Notes: generated by a model not told the origin, from the sequence alone. Positions 18,123-28,714 are shown, numbered from the stretch's first letter. The stretch is 64,000 nucleotides of DNA from Rhynchopus sp. YZ270_cl-10 (GCA_964035575.1 OZ037849.1:186001-250000); one strand, 5' to 3'. Made by a program: numbers and translations.

Positions 18123-19916
18123 TCAGATTCCCTTCCCCACCCCAAAGCCTTCTACTCCGTTGTCCCTTCCCACAGCAGTCGTGCATGCCAAGGCCACACT
18201 CAGAAGCCCGCCCTTGACTGTCGAGGGATGCACGTTCAAAGGGCTCCGTTCACAAGGACAACCCTGTCCAGCGTCTTCAACCGCTGCTGCAGACACATCG
18301 CCTTTCAGGTACTTCCGCACTGTTGTGTTGTAGTTCTCCCACGCACTGTTCTTCCCGATCTGGTACATCCATTCTTCAGTCTCGTGTTCGGCTTCTTCGG
18401 TGCCAAGCAGAAGCTCGGCAACCACTTCAGGTGTGTCAGAGGTTGCAGACACTTCCACCTTGCACGGAATCAGGCGCATCTCGTGTTCGCACTCAGCATC
18501 GCTGAAGCACATACGGTTGCAGAGCACGTCGCAGCCAAGGATACGTCCTGCACGTTCCATCCCATGCACGTCACGCACAAGTGTGCCCACCATGCTGAAG
18601 CGGCGCATCACTTCACACCCCATGTCACCACGCAGCACCTTCCCAGTCGCAACACCGATGTTCACCTGCGACAGCTTCAACCCCCTCAACAGCATCGTTG
18701 CGGTGTGCAGTGCTGAGGTGGCGTGGTTTGCACACTGCCTTGACGTGTTGAACGAGCAGTGCACCCTGTCACCAACAAACACGTCCACCATCCCACGGTA
18801 TGACTCTGTTGCCTGCAACGTCTTCAGAAGAAGAGTTGTGAAGAAGGAGGAGAAGTGTGCACTGTCCTGCTCCACCAGACGCAACGTGTCTTTGATGTTC
18901 ACCGTCAGCAGAGTCGCCTTCACAGACGTGAGCACCAAAGCAACGTGTCGTGCACTTGCAGCAAGTAAGCTTCCATTTGCGGAACTACTCTCAGAAGATG
19001 CTGTTTGCTCTGCAAAGTCATCCTCTAAACTGACGTCTTCAGTGCACTCAACTTCGCTGTCTTCATCCCCAAGCAGACACGTCAGTGGGAGGTACGCTTT
19101 GTACGACCGCAGGTTCTTCTCCAACGCTCGCAGTGCCACCGTCATCCCCTCAGGCAGCTCATGTTCATGCTCCTCCAGCAGCTCCGCCACCTTCTCCACG
19201 TCGTATCCTGCCAGGAGTGAGGCAATCTCCTGCACAGCGTTGATCGTCCGCTCCATTGATGCCTGCTCCTTCAGCACCTCATGTGCGAAACTACGTGTCA
19301 CGATGAAGTCAACTACAAACACAAATACTGCAATAAATAGGCGAGGCGCAGGGAACGGTGTTGGGCACGGCGGTGTCTCACAGTCAAACTTCTCCTTCAA
19401 GTAATACAGTCGTCCGAACTCACCCTTCTGCTCTGCCAACCCGGGGATGTCAAACAGACCAAACCTGAAGCTCTCCTCAACACCAAGCACCAACAACCAC
19501 ATGACAACAAAACACACAAGACCTTGACTGTACACTGTGGGCACCTGCATCACAAGTAGCAGGTCGATGATGATCACGAGGAGAGGCCACCCATCACTGG
19601 AGACGGCTCGTGCACTCAAATCCCACATCAGTATCCCAAATGCCATCATGTACAACGTGCCCACCACCACCCTTGTTGTCAACGGAACCCTGCACAGCAC
19701 TGCACAGATCGCAATGCTGAGCGCAAGCATTCCCACCAGTGTTCCTACCAAGTTGATGGCGTGCCGTTGCTGCCTCTCCACGCTCGCCAGCAGAGACAGT
19801 GCAGTGCCCACCCATCCCACACAGGCAGCGATGAAGAACTGTGTGCGCATCTCCTTCTTTTTCCTGCTCAGTGTCCCGTCCAAGGAGAGCACGCCATGGA
19901 GACACTGCATCCCCAT
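18123..19916 (-). CDS. Cyclase family type A4: six-TM protein with degenerate cyclase domain
   Basis: 597 aa from the conserved MGMQC start (MGMQCLHG, as in A3). Plan as A1-A3. The last residues differ (ACTTAVGRDNGVEGFGVGKG), and the ectodomain loop has LAEQKGEF, which resembles B2 more than A3. This mosaic indicates exchange between A and B genes in the ectodomain region. The cyclase domain lacks the first metal Asp, the ATP-selecting Lys and the Asn/Arg pair. Confidence 0.85.
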   Translation of the reverse strand: MGMQCLHGVLSLDGTLSRKKKEMRTQFFIAACVGWVGTALSLLASVERQQRHAINLVGTLVGMLALSIAICAVLCRVPLTTRVVVGTLYMMAFGILMWDLSARAVSSDGWPLLVIIIDLLLVMQVPTVYSQGLVCFVVMWLLVLGVEESFRFGLFDIPGLAEQKGEFGRLYYLKEKFDCETPPCPTPFPAPRLFIAVFVFVVDFIVTRSFAHEVLKEQASMERTINAVQEIASLLAGYDVEKVAELLEEHEHELPEGMTVALRALEKNLRSYKAYLPLTCLLGDEDSEVECTEDVSLEDDFAEQTASSESSSANGSLLAASARHVALVLTSVKATLLTVNIKDTLRLVEQDSAHFSSFFTTLLLKTLQATESYRGMVDVFVGDRVHCSFNTSRQCANHATSALHTATMLLRGLKLSQVNIGVATGKVLRGDMGCEVMRRFSMVGTLVRDVHGMERAGRILGCDVLCNRMCFSDAECEHEMRLIPCKVEVSATSDTPEVVAELLLGTEEAEHETEEWMYQIGKNSAWENYNTTVRKYLKGDVSAAAVEDAGQGCPCERSPLNVHPSTVKGGLLSVALACTTAVGRDNGVEGFGVGKGI

Positions 19917-19969
19917 CTCCCCTCCCGTCAGGTACCTGTGTTCTTGTGGAGGAGTGGTTGGATAAGAAG

Positions 19970-20575
19970 TCTGAATAGTGTACCTGACACGATGAAGGCA
20001 GTAACGAAGAAGTTCCACGGTTCCACCTTCCTCGTGAGGCTGCTGAAGAACAAATTGCCGACCGCTGAAGCCTTCAATAAAGACACACAGTCCACCTGCC
20101 CCCCTCACCCTGCAACACAGTTGCTTTGCTTCCCCAGCATCACCCCAAGGCACCATTGCCAACAACTGACGCACCTCGTCTCATCCCCTTCCTGTCCCCA
20201 AATCAAGTCGGGTGTCTTCAACAGACCACCCAACACCCAACACCAACACCAAGTGGCCGAAGAAGGAACCTTGAAAGACGAACGGGCCCCCAGGGCACAC
20301 GCACATCTTGTATCAAAAGGTTCGGACGGCCACAGGGTGGTTTGGGGGTGGTGCAGCGATGTCACACCACAAGGTGCGAACCAAGTGAGTCCACCTCCCC
20401 CCCTCCCTCCTCCCCCTCGCTTGTTGCCTTGCTTCTGTCTCTGCCCACCCCAATGGTCCACAGTGCAACCCCAATTGCCGCAAGCAAACAAAGTGTCCAG
20501 CAGACTCTCTTCCTCACACCCCCAGTTGGTATGTGCTGCCCCAGTCCGTAAGCATGCTTCTGAGGTATAAAAAAA
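19970..20575. repeat. B-type upstream spacer, copy 3, without tRNA
   Basis: Joins directly to the 5' side of A4 and aligns to 10830-11415 and 16840-17395. The tRNA-Sec that follows in the other copies is missing, so this is the truncated end of the array. Confidence 0.8.
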
Positions 20576-20579
20576 AATG

Positions 20580-21450
20580 ACAACATGCACAGTCTCTCTC
20601 TGCAGACCACACCCACAGTTGTCAACCCAATCACCCCCTACCGACTCAAGAACGGTGTGTGAAATATACACCACTATGACATCACCGAGCCCCTCCATCC
20701 CTCCCTCATCGACTCAACGTGCAACAGATTCTCTCTAAGTTCACTGCAGTGAGACTATCTGGAGCTGACAACCCAACTCCGTACCCCCCCCACCCACCCT
20801 GCACAGCGTACAGCAGAACAGCCTATTGCTCTAGAGACGACGCCAACATGCATAGCAAACGATCGTAGAGCAAAAAAGCCTGCGAACGTGCAGCGTGATG
20901 GCGTTGGGTAGGTTACCCAGTCTGCAAGCGAAAGAGGCAGAGAGAGGGCCGCTGTGGATGTGACTGCCACGTATGTCATGTGAACACAGCATGGTCAGCT
21001 CAGCGTCTCTGAAAGTCCACTCCCCTCAATAAAAATATAAAATGATGCAGGCACACCTCCGACTGACCCACTGTATGATGCCGGCCATCCGGATGAAAGG
21101 AGTACCCTGTGCAGCCAACAACAGTCAGCATACGATTCTGGTGTTCAGAGCGGGCAGTCTGTCGTCCAAAGGATAAGGTACAGTCAAGAAGTGTGCATTA
21201 CCCACCCCCCGTGTTTTGGCCCGTATTCCTCCCTAGGTCATCGTTGCTTTCCGCCCCCCATGGAGTGTGAGTGCCTCGTGTGTGAAGCAGATTCGTAACA
21301 AAGGGGAGGGGAGAGGGCTCATCTTTTGTTGGAAAAGGGGGGGGTGGGGGAGGGGGTGTGCTCGCATAACAGTCGGGTTTTTATTTTTGTAAAAAAATAA
21401 AAGTTGCGTCGTGGTCCAGGGCTATCGGTAAGAAGGGGTTTTGGGGGGCA
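20580..21450. other. Intergenic stretch, nothing recognised
   Basis: No convincing ORF, tRNA or repeat structure. 21405-21435 contains a 25-bp motif (inverse of TTACCGATAGCCCTGG) that recurs at 52348-52372, so part of this is dispersed repeat. Confidence 0.5.
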
Positions 21451-21452
21451 TC

Positions 21453-22064
21453 ATATATGGGTCGATGCCAAAACCCCCCCCTCCCCCTAATTTCACTACG
21501 ATTTTTTGAGGTTTTACCAGGTTTTACCAGAAAGTTGCGCCGAAAACTGCCCAGAACCACCCCCAAAACCATTTTCCGGCGGGTTTTGGGGGCTTTTGGG
21601 AAAAAATACACTTTTTTGTGGGTATTTTTTTGTGTTTTTAGGCTATTTTTTACTCGCCGTGCCTTACAACCCCAGAACAGATAGACACATAAAGAATGCC
21701 CAGGGTTGGACTCAACACTTACCTTGAAGGTATAGAGGAATGCGTCCGTGGGGTCCCTCAAGAAGAAGAAGATATGACAGAGGCCCTTCACCGCATGGCT
21801 AAGAGAAAGCGGGATTTTGTTACTTCAGTTTGTTCAGTTTCACAAAGAACGTGTACGAACTGTGGCAATACAGGCCACAATACACATACATGTCCAAAAA
21901 AGCGTCGCATATCATAAAAAAGACCCCAAAACACCCCCCAGACCCCCCAAACCCCCCTTGTACATGTGCCTGGGCCTCTCATAGCCTCCCAACAGAAATA
22001 AAAAAAAATCAAAAATCGTAGTGAAATTAGGGGGAGGGGGGGGTTTTGGCATCTACCCATATCA
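21453..22064. mobile_element. Small TIR element with CCHC-knuckle ORF
   Basis: About 54-bp inverted repeats, left 21455-21510 and right 22009-22062, match with few differences (ATATGGGT, GATGCCAAAACCCCCCC, TAATTTCACTACGATTTTTT). The ~610-bp element encloses one short plus-strand ORF ending in a zinc knuckle. It looks like an internally deleted DNA transposon. The superfamily is unproven; CCHC knuckles near the end of the transposase are common in Mutator-like elements. Confidence 0.7.
21696..21917 (+). CDS. CCHC zinc-knuckle peptide inside TIR element
   Basis: 73 aa, ATG to stop. The C-terminus has CTNCGNTGHNTHTC, a Cys-X2-Cys-X4-His-X4-Cys knuckle, followed by basic KKRR. The N-terminal part (LEGIEECVRGVPQEEEDMTE) is acidic and unremarkable. 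Most likely the remaining C-terminal piece of a transposase; alternatively a small nucleic-acid-binding protein. Confidence 0.5.
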   Translation: MPRVGLNTYLEGIEECVRGVPQEEEDMTEALHRMAKRKRDFVTSVCSVSQRTCTNCGNTGHNTHTCPKKRRIS

Positions 22065-22122
22065 TATTTCATATTTCAAAATCATATTTCAAAAAAAAAA
22101 AAATAACACGAGTTTACGGGCA

Positions 22123-22175
22123 AAAACCCATTCCGAGCTTTCGGCCCCGCACGTTGGCGGGGCATCTCCCCTCAT
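22123..22175 (+). repeat. Dispersed repeat R3, copies at 22123 and 23459
   Basis: About 50 bp (core CCATTCCGAGCTTTCGGC then CCGCACGTTGGCGGGGCATCTC) occurs here and at 23459-23511 in the same orientation. Confidence 0.75.
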
Positions 22176-22484
22176 ATGTGGATATGTCCGGAAAATTTTC
22201 AGGAATGAAAGCCGTGTTCAAAATCTTTCAATTGCGGCCAGGTACGATCAAACATTTGCATCTAGGGTCCCTTTACCGGTTGGAAAGTCCCAAAAACCAA
22301 AACTCAAAAGTGGGTCCAGGGATTACACAGCTCCCCCAAAAATAAAAAAAAGTACGTATGGATTTTCAACACGTACAATTCTAAGCAAAAACAATTCGCG
22401 CTTCGCGCGCGCTCTCCCTGGCAAAGTTAGTTGAGAAGGGCTGTGAAAGTTCGAAGAACTGGAGAAATCATCAGTCATGGCACT

Positions 22485-24013
22485 GGCGAAGCCACGGTAC
22501 GCAACATTTCTAAAAATTGCGATTAAAATTGCCTACTATGTCACGGGAAGGGTGTACTGCAATCTAGCGCCGCAGGCGCACGGTACGCTACTTTTTTTCT
22601 TTCGCCATGCTGCACGCTCCTTTTCCGGAAAAATAGAAAATTGTCTCCTACAAATAGGATTCTGTAGGGGGTAGGTGAGAGGTGGGGGCGGAGCCCCACC
22701 CCTCACCTACCCCACCCCAGCCCCAATCCAAAACCCAAATTACCTAAGTATGGACACGTATGGATTCCACCTTTTCAAAAACAATTCACGTATGGATTTC
22801 CATACGTTCCACACGTGGAGCGTAATCTCTGAGTGGGTCCAAAAAACGGCTTGGGGTCTAAGGGGTTAACAAAAATTTAAAGTTTAAGGTGTACCTCTGC
22901 GAGCGTAGCGAGCGGAAAATTTTTAAGGTGTACTTCCGCGAGCGAAGCGAGCGGGAAAAAAATTGAAGGTGTACCTCCGCGAGCGCAGCGAGTGGGAAAA
23001 TATTTTAAGGTGTACCTCTGCGAGCGTAGCGAGCGGAAAATTTTAAGGTGTACTTCCGCGAGCGAAGCGAGCGGGAAAAAAATTGAAGGTGTACCGCCGC
23101 GAGCGGGAAAATATTTTAAGGTGTACCTCCGCGAGCGTAGAGAGCGGGAAATTTTTAAGGTGTACTTCCGCGAGCGAAGCGAGCGGGGAAAAAATTGAAG
23201 GTGTACCTCCGCGAGCGTAGCGAGCGGAAAAAATTTTGAAGGTGTACATTAAACTTTAAACAAGGGGGTACGCCCACTTTTGTCGTCATCCTAAAATACC
23301 CGAAATTGAGCCCAATTGCATTTCCGGATCGATTGCGGAAAGTGGTAGGGTAAATGAACAACACCAAATACCTACGCCCCCCCGTGCATATGTCCGTGTT
23401 GGTCGAGGCTCGGACATATACACATACTCAGTTCAGGTAGTATACTACAGTGTACAGCGGCAAAAACCCATTCCGAGCTTTCGGCTCCGCACGTTGGCGG
23501 GGCATCTCTGATCATATTTGGCCTGGTCAGGGCTTTCCGCAGGGGGGAAAAATGAAAAAATAAGGGGGGACCAGGGGGGACCAGCCTGCCCTTGAGGGTT
23601 CTGAGGCTTCCTATTTGGACTTTTCCAGATTTTTTACATTTTTTCGTACCCTCCTGTCCCCGCACGTTCAAATACAGGCATAAAATACGGTTCCAGCTTC
23701 CCCTGCTCCTCTCAAAAATAAGGCAACAACGGGATGCAATCGCGAACCCTGTGTTCTCATCAGTTGCAGGCAAACGTCCAGCATCAAAGACATTTGAGGT
23801 TGTTATCAAGAAGAAGGAGAAGACGTGTCAATCTCATTCAATTATGAGGGTTGGAAGACGGAGGAGATCTCAAATGTTGCGTACCGTGGCTTCGCCAGAA
23901 AATTTTGTTTTCGCAAAATATGGAAGTAAAATTGACGTTTCTGACAATAATTACCAACGACAGTGCCATTTATGGCAACATTTTTTAGAAATGTTGCGTA
24001 CCGTGGCTTCGCC
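22485..24013. repeat. Inverted repeat pair flanking 22.5-24.0 kb
   Basis: 22485-22518 (GGCGAAGCCACGGTACGCAA...) is the reverse complement of 23982-24013. A further copy of its outer half is at 23878-23899. It may mark the ends of an old element, or a repeat inserted twice. Confidence 0.6.
22885..23250. repeat. Tandem repeat, ~40-bp unit with GCGAGCGAAGCGAGCGG core
   Basis: About nine head-to-tail units of AAGGTGTAC(C/T)T(C/G)CGCGAGCG(A/T)AGCGAGCGG followed by an A/T spacer of varying length. Two slightly different unit types alternate. The open frames through it come from the repeat. Confidence 0.85.
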
Positions 24014-24354
24014 TGGAACTTTTGGGTGCATGACCGCCGCTTCTTTTATAGATGTACAGAGGTTACTGATCAGAAGTCTGACACTCCCTGCGGCTTGTGG
24101 TTCACCCTCCCACCCTCGCACCTTCTACGATTTTGTGGATCAGAGGGGGGAAAGCGCGTCACCTCTCTGCACTGGCAGGGAGTCGCACGCACGAAGCGGC
24201 CGCTTTTACGGGGGGAAAGCTCGGGGCCCAAATCACCCCCGTAGGGGTGATTGACGAGAGCCCTGACAACAAGGCGCGGAAAAAATTTTTTTTTCACCTT
24301 TTTTTGGCTGGTCCCCCTGGGAGGCCAAAACCCCAAATCCTGCGGAAAGCCCTG
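23528..24354. mobile_element. CAGGG-ended TIR element (hAT-like termini)
   Basis: Perfect 16-bp inverted repeats CAGGGCTTTCCGCAGG at 23528-23543 and 24339-24354, and a second matching inverted block (CCAGGGGGGACCAGCC) inside each end. CAGGG ends suggest hAT, but only a 5-bp flank match (CTGGT) is seen, not 8 bp. The interior has a 220-codon plus frame (23592-24254) of unusual composition that I would not call a gene. Confidence 0.6.
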
Positions 24355-24528
24355 CTGGTAAAAAAAAAAAAAAAAAAAATTTTTTTTTAGGAGGGTCATG
24401 GCTGTGTAACTTAAGTGACTTAAGTTTTTTAAAAAAAAAAAAACTTAAGTCGCTTAAGTTACCTTAAGTCATCGTTTTTTTTTTTTTTTTTTTTTTTTCC
24501 CTTTTGCTTCACGGTGGCCCTTACGAAC

Positions 24529-24715
24529 CCTCAGGGTACGTTCGTAGCGGGGTACCCCGCGGGGTACCCCGCTACGAACCCTAGGGTTCGTAATGGGGTA
24601 CCCCGCGGGGTACCCCATTACGGGGTTGGGTTCGTAACGGGGTACCCCGCACGGACCCTAGGGTTCGTAGCGGGGTACCCCGCTACGTACCCCCCGACGA
24701 ACCCTTGACTCTGGC
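24529..24715. repeat. GGGGTACCCC palindrome cluster, left end of E3
   Basis: Repeated GGGGTACCCC and CCCCGCGGGG palindromes interleaved with ACGAACCCTAGGGTTCGTA, giving several overlapping hairpins. Confidence 0.9.
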
Positions 24716-24728
24716 ACTAGGGCACCCC

Positions 24729-24864
24729 AGGTACACAGGTACACAGGTACACAGGTACACAGGTACACAGGTACACAGGTACACAGGTACACAGGTACAC
24801 AGGTACACAGGTACACAGGTACACAGGTACACAGGTACACAGGTACACAGGTACACAGGTACAC
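24729..24864. repeat. 8-bp minisatellite (AGGTACAC)17
   Basis: Seventeen perfect units. The unit is the reverse complement of the GTACCTGT-type unit at 27337-27824, so the same satellite lies in opposite orientation 2.5 kb away. Confidence 0.95.
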
Positions 24865-26069
24865 AGGCGTTCCTTGCCCTTGTGAGCTTTGAGTACGTCC
24901 CGCTCTTGCAGCTGTATTTTGTGGCATGCCTGGCCGTCTTCACGAGGGATGTCTCTTTCCTCCCACAATAATCTGAGCGTGGGGTCTGAAGAAGATAAAG
25001 AAGACGAGGCTGATGCGGGGCGGTGCTTTAGTCGAGTCCACGACTGGATATCCATATACGTGCCGGCTATTGCAGACTGAACTGCCAAACCAAGGGGGGA
25101 ATTGGTCATTGCAATATCTGGAAAGTCATACGAGGTGTTTTTTTTTGAAGGGGAGGTACCCTGAGGCACCGGGTGAGGCAGTCACGGCAGATCTGCTTGA
25201 TAATTTACACCTGACTAATTTTCCTCCCTAAATTGATCACTCCCTGGCCTATTAATGGTGTGGGTACCTAAGCGTGTGTAGTAATGGGTCACTACGACCC
25301 ACAAAATACAGATGCCAGGTGACCGTCTTGTCTTGTTTTTGGCTGTATTCAAACGCACTTAGATGGCATTTGGCAAGATGTATCCTTTACTTCCTAAAAT
25401 ATGAGGCATGGGCTGTTGCCATGGCCATATCTCGTTTATGTGCTAAAAAATAGCAATAGGCAAGGTACACCCGCGACCCCTTTTTTTTTTTCGGAATTTT
25501 GATTTTCTGGTCACTTCTGGTCACTATTTTTGGTATTTTCGGGCCCCCAGGACGTTTTCCGGGGGGTCTTGGGTAGTGTCTTGTGGGGTCGGACACTGCT
25601 CTGCGCGTAGAAATACAAAATCCTGAAAAAGTGCAGGGTTCCCCCTTCTGACCCCCTAGGCCTCTGCTGCGCGCGCACGCGTGCGCAGCAAATTCTGAGA
25701 AAGTGCGCACTGCGCACGGCGCACGGCAGTATGCACGGCAGTATGTACGGCAGTACTTGTTGTGAAGGATGAAAAAATATCCGGCAAAACCCCCGAGACT
25801 TTGGCCCGTTGGGGCACCTGTTGCACTCCGCCTGCGGCAACCGACGCATGATGTCGATCAGAGGAGGGTGAGACGCGTTTCTCCGCATTTCTCGAAGTGC
25901 GCTGTAATCCGGGATAACCCCCTGCGCATAGGGGCTGGTACAGTACAACAAAGGGCAACGTATAGGAGCTAGGCTTCCTACGTTGAATAAGGGCCGTGCG
26001 CACGGCGTAGTGCGGCGTACGCGTGCAGCATAGCCCTAGGCATACCTCGAAAGCGAATATGATATTCGG

Positions 26070-26093
26070 CCTATATTCGGATCCGAATATAGG
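26070..26093. repeat. Perfect 24-bp palindrome centred on GGATCC
   Basis: The half-site CCTATATTCGGA is followed at once by its reverse complement. It lies 86 bp upstream of the start codon of the ORF at 26179, so it could be an operator-like site. Confidence 0.6.
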
Positions 26094-26178
26094 GCCTTTG
26101 GGGGGGGGCGGGTGCGAATGCGGATGTCCCTTGCGCTGATCAGCGTCGAAAGTGGCAGGTACGTCTGAACCTGGGCGA

Positions 26179-26673
26179 ATGGCAGCTGCGGGTTACACTT
26201 CACGTCTTGCGACTGTGGCTCCAGAGGTCCGGTTCGTCACGCCCGCGCTGCATGACTGCAAGGGATTTATGACCTACGTCTTCAAGGTCATAGACAAACC
26301 CACCACAACTCTTCTCCTCTCTGTGGCTCCTTCCTCGTTTAGCGAGAAGAATTTCACCGGTGACCAGGTGCGCACTGTCGCGCAAAGAATGGCGGAGAAG
26401 GCATCGCAGGGGGCGTTGACAGGGGAGGTAACGCCGTGGTTATTTTACAGCCTTAGCGAATTGTGTCATTTCCGCTGTGCGAATATACCATGGCGTTATT
26501 GGCACAAGGGGGAGCAGGAACAGTGTCTTCCCCTGTTCATCAGGGCCAGAGTTGCTGCGCATATGTTTGAGTGGTGCATGGAGAAGCTGAAGGAGGGGAT
26601 CACGGCCAACGCGTACTGTCACAGTCTCCATCACTGGTGGGACAAGAATGACGCGGTGCCCCTCCAACTGTAA
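26179..26673 (+). CDS. Hypothetical protein in E3
   Basis: 164 aa from the ATG at 26179 (the frame is open a little further upstream without an ATG). Balanced, non-repetitive composition with helical stretches (VRTVAQRMAEKASQ; ARVAAHMFEWCMEKLKEG) and a C-terminal His/Trp cluster (YCHSLHHWWDKND). I do not recognise the family. Its position inside the TIR element makes a transposon-encoded accessory protein or captured host exon likely. Confidence 0.5.
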   Translation: MAAAGYTSRLATVAPEVRFVTPALHDCKGFMTYVFKVIDKPTTTLLLSVAPSSFSEKNFTGDQVRTVAQRMAEKASQGALTGEVTPWLFYSLSELCHFRCANIPWRYWHKGEQEQCLPLFIRARVAAHMFEWCMEKLKEGITANAYCHSLHHWWDKNDAVPLQL

Positions 26674-26929
26674 AAAAATGATGACCCAAAAATCCAAAGA
26701 ACACCTCACATTGACCTTTGAAGAAATTTTTTTTTGCGAAAAAGTGGTCCAAAAGTCGACTTGTCTACGAAAAATGGGGTGGGCGTAAAATCGCGTTTTT
26801 AGACCCCCACAGATGCCCAAATGTGCCAAATTTTGCTTTTAATGGCCTCAAATCGTCGAAATTAGCCCTATATAGGGCAAAAAAAAAAATTTCGAGAGTC
26901 CCTTTCCCTGGGAGGCAATAGCCACCGGG

Positions 26930-27205
26930 TGTGGGGGGTACCCCGCGGGGTACCCCGCTACGAAGTCTAGGGTTCGTAGCGGGGTACCCCGTTACGTACC
27001 CTAGACTTCGTAGCGGGGTACCCCGCGGGGTACCCTAAAGCGGTGGGGTACCCCGCTACGTACCCCGCACGGACCCTGGGTTCGTAAGGGGGGTACCCCG
27101 CGTGGAACGTACCCCGCGGGTCCGCGCGGGGTACCCCGCACGCGGGGTACCCCGCGCGAACCCCATTTGGGGTACCCCGCGGGGTACCCCAAATAGGGTT
27201 CGTAG
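26930..27205. repeat. GGGGTACCCC palindrome cluster, right end of E3
   Basis: Same palindrome set as at the left end, including CTACGAA(G/C)(T/C)CTAGGGTTCGTAG units and CGCGGGG/CCCCGCG hairpins. Confidence 0.9.
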
Positions 27206-27336
27206 GGCCACCGTGTTGGCTTGGGTGTGAAGCTTCAGGTGGTCTGAAGAGTGATCTGACCATATTCTCTAGGTATAACAGTCCTCAAAAAATGCATTGA
27301 CGAAAGAATTTTGCACTTTTGACCACCACAGATTAT

Positions 27337-27831
27337 GTACCTGTGTACCTGTGTACCTGTGTACCTGTGTACCTGTGTACCTGTGTACCTGTGTACCTGT
27401 GTACCTGTGTACCTGTGTACCTGTGTACCTGTGTACCTGTGTACCTGTGTACCTGTGTACCTGTGTACCTGTGTACCTGTGTACCTGTGTACCTGTGTAC
27501 CTGTGTACCTGTGTACCTGTGTACCTGTGTACCTGTGTACCTGTGTACCTGTGTACCTGTGTACCTGTGTACCTGTGTACCTGTGTACCTGTGTACCTGT
27601 GTACCTGTGTACCTGTGTACCTGTGTACCTGTGTACCTGTGTACCTGTGTACCTGTGTACCTGTGTACCTGTGTACCTGTGTACCTGTGTACCTGTGTAC
27701 CTGTGTACCTGTGTACCTGTGTACCTGTGTACCTGTGTACCTGTGTACCTGTGTACCTGTGTACCTGTGTACCTGTGTACCTGTGTACCTGTGTACCTGT
27801 GTACCTGTGTACCTGTGTACCTGTGTACTGT
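27337..27831. repeat. 8-bp minisatellite (GTACCTGT)61 plus one 7-bp unit
   Basis: Sixty-one perfect 8-bp units (27337-27824). The array then ends with one GTACTGT (27825-27831), the 7-bp unit that makes up the whole array in E2. Flanks on both sides match E2 (27240-27335 with 40550-40650; 27832-27935 with 41071-41175). Confidence 0.97.
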
Positions 27832-28533
27832 GCGGAAATTGACCAAAAACGAGAACTTGTACGTTTCGGCAAATTGACCCCACCACTGGCCGGACGGATT
27901 CCAGAAATGCAAATACCGCCGTTTAAAAGCTTCACCAACGAAAATTTTTTCCCCCAACACGTGTATCCCCTATGAGGGTGACAACTGGTAGAAACACGGG
28001 TAATCGGTTATGCAGCCACGCCAAGCATAATATTTCGTTGCAAAATATTTACGTTTCGGAAAGTGGAAAATGACTGTCATGTACCAGCCATTTTACCATC
28101 GATATTTCACTGTCATGTCTACTCCGAATAATCGCCCCTCACGTGTGCACTTGACCGCACGCGGGTGCAGTGATAAGTCCGATTTGATTGGGTGGTCACC
28201 CTCATTTGGAATTTTCAGTAGGGATGCTGCATCAGGAAACTACGGGTATCCGGCCCCTTCAGTGAAGTTCATCGTCCAAGCAAAAACAAAAACAAAAAAA
28301 AAAATACAAAAAAAAAACGGAAACTTAAGCTAACTTAAGTGACTTAAGTTGGTAACTTAAGCTGTTTTTTTATAAAAAAAACTTAAGTTACGTTTTTTTC
28401 CTAAAAAAACTTAAGTTTTTTTCTCGAAAACTTAAGTTTTTTAATTTAAGTTTTTTTTTTCAGTAGCTTAAGTCGCCTAAATTTTCCGGAGGATTTCGGA
28501 AAAAACTTAAGTTTTTTTTTTAGCTTAAGTTAC

Positions 28534-28714
28534 CAGGGCGTTCGCTATCGCCATCGTTTTTTCCTGATCGTGGCGAAATGCCAAAAACCCCGAAATTTTC
28601 GTTTTTTTACTAGTGCTTAAAATCAGGGCGTTCGCTATCGCCATCGTTTTTTCCTGATCGTGGCGAAATGCCAAAAAATCCGAAATTTTTGCTTTTTTAC
28701 TAGTGCTTAAAATA
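28534..28714 (+). repeat. 90-bp tandem duplication at hAT left end
   Basis: 28534-28623 and 28624-28714 are nearly identical, both starting CAGGGCGTTCGCTATCGCC and ending in ACTAGTGCTTAAAAT. The second copy duplicates the terminal inverted repeat. Confidence 0.9.

Larger units (their letters stand above)
8340..20180. repeat. Tandem segmental duplication carrying B, tRNA-Sec and A genes
   Basis: The segment from the 3' flank of B1 through B1, its upstream spacer, a tRNA-Sec and A3 (about 8340-14000) is repeated as 3' flank, B2, spacer, tRNA-Sec and A4 (about 14390-19970). The offset is 5978 bp at both the tRNA and the A stop codon, and 6061 bp at the B stop codon. Long stretches are nearly identical, indicating recent duplication or ongoing conversion. 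A third copy of the B-upstream spacer alone follows at 19970-20575. Confidence 0.9.
24510..27215. mobile_element. E3: GGTACC-palindrome-rich TIR element inside E1
   Basis: Termini CACGGTGGCCC(T)TACGAACCCT are inverted at both ends. The flanks TTTGCTT and TTGGCTT are a near-perfect 7-bp duplication, and E2 shows the uninterrupted TTTTTGCTTGGG site. Both subterminal regions are filled with GGGGTACCCC palindromes (24529-24715; 26930-27205). The interior contains one plausible plus-strand gene (26179-26673), an 8-bp minisatellite and two minus-strand open stretches (24870-25169; 25560-25951) without recognisable domains. Confidence 0.8.

Noticed and set aside
22992-23198. ORF with CERSERK-type repeats
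   Set aside because: It is produced by the ~40-bp tandem repeat and is open in both strands.
27269-27975. Long YLCTCVPV- and YTGTQVHR-type frames
   Set aside because: They come only from the 8-bp minisatellite; all phases are open.
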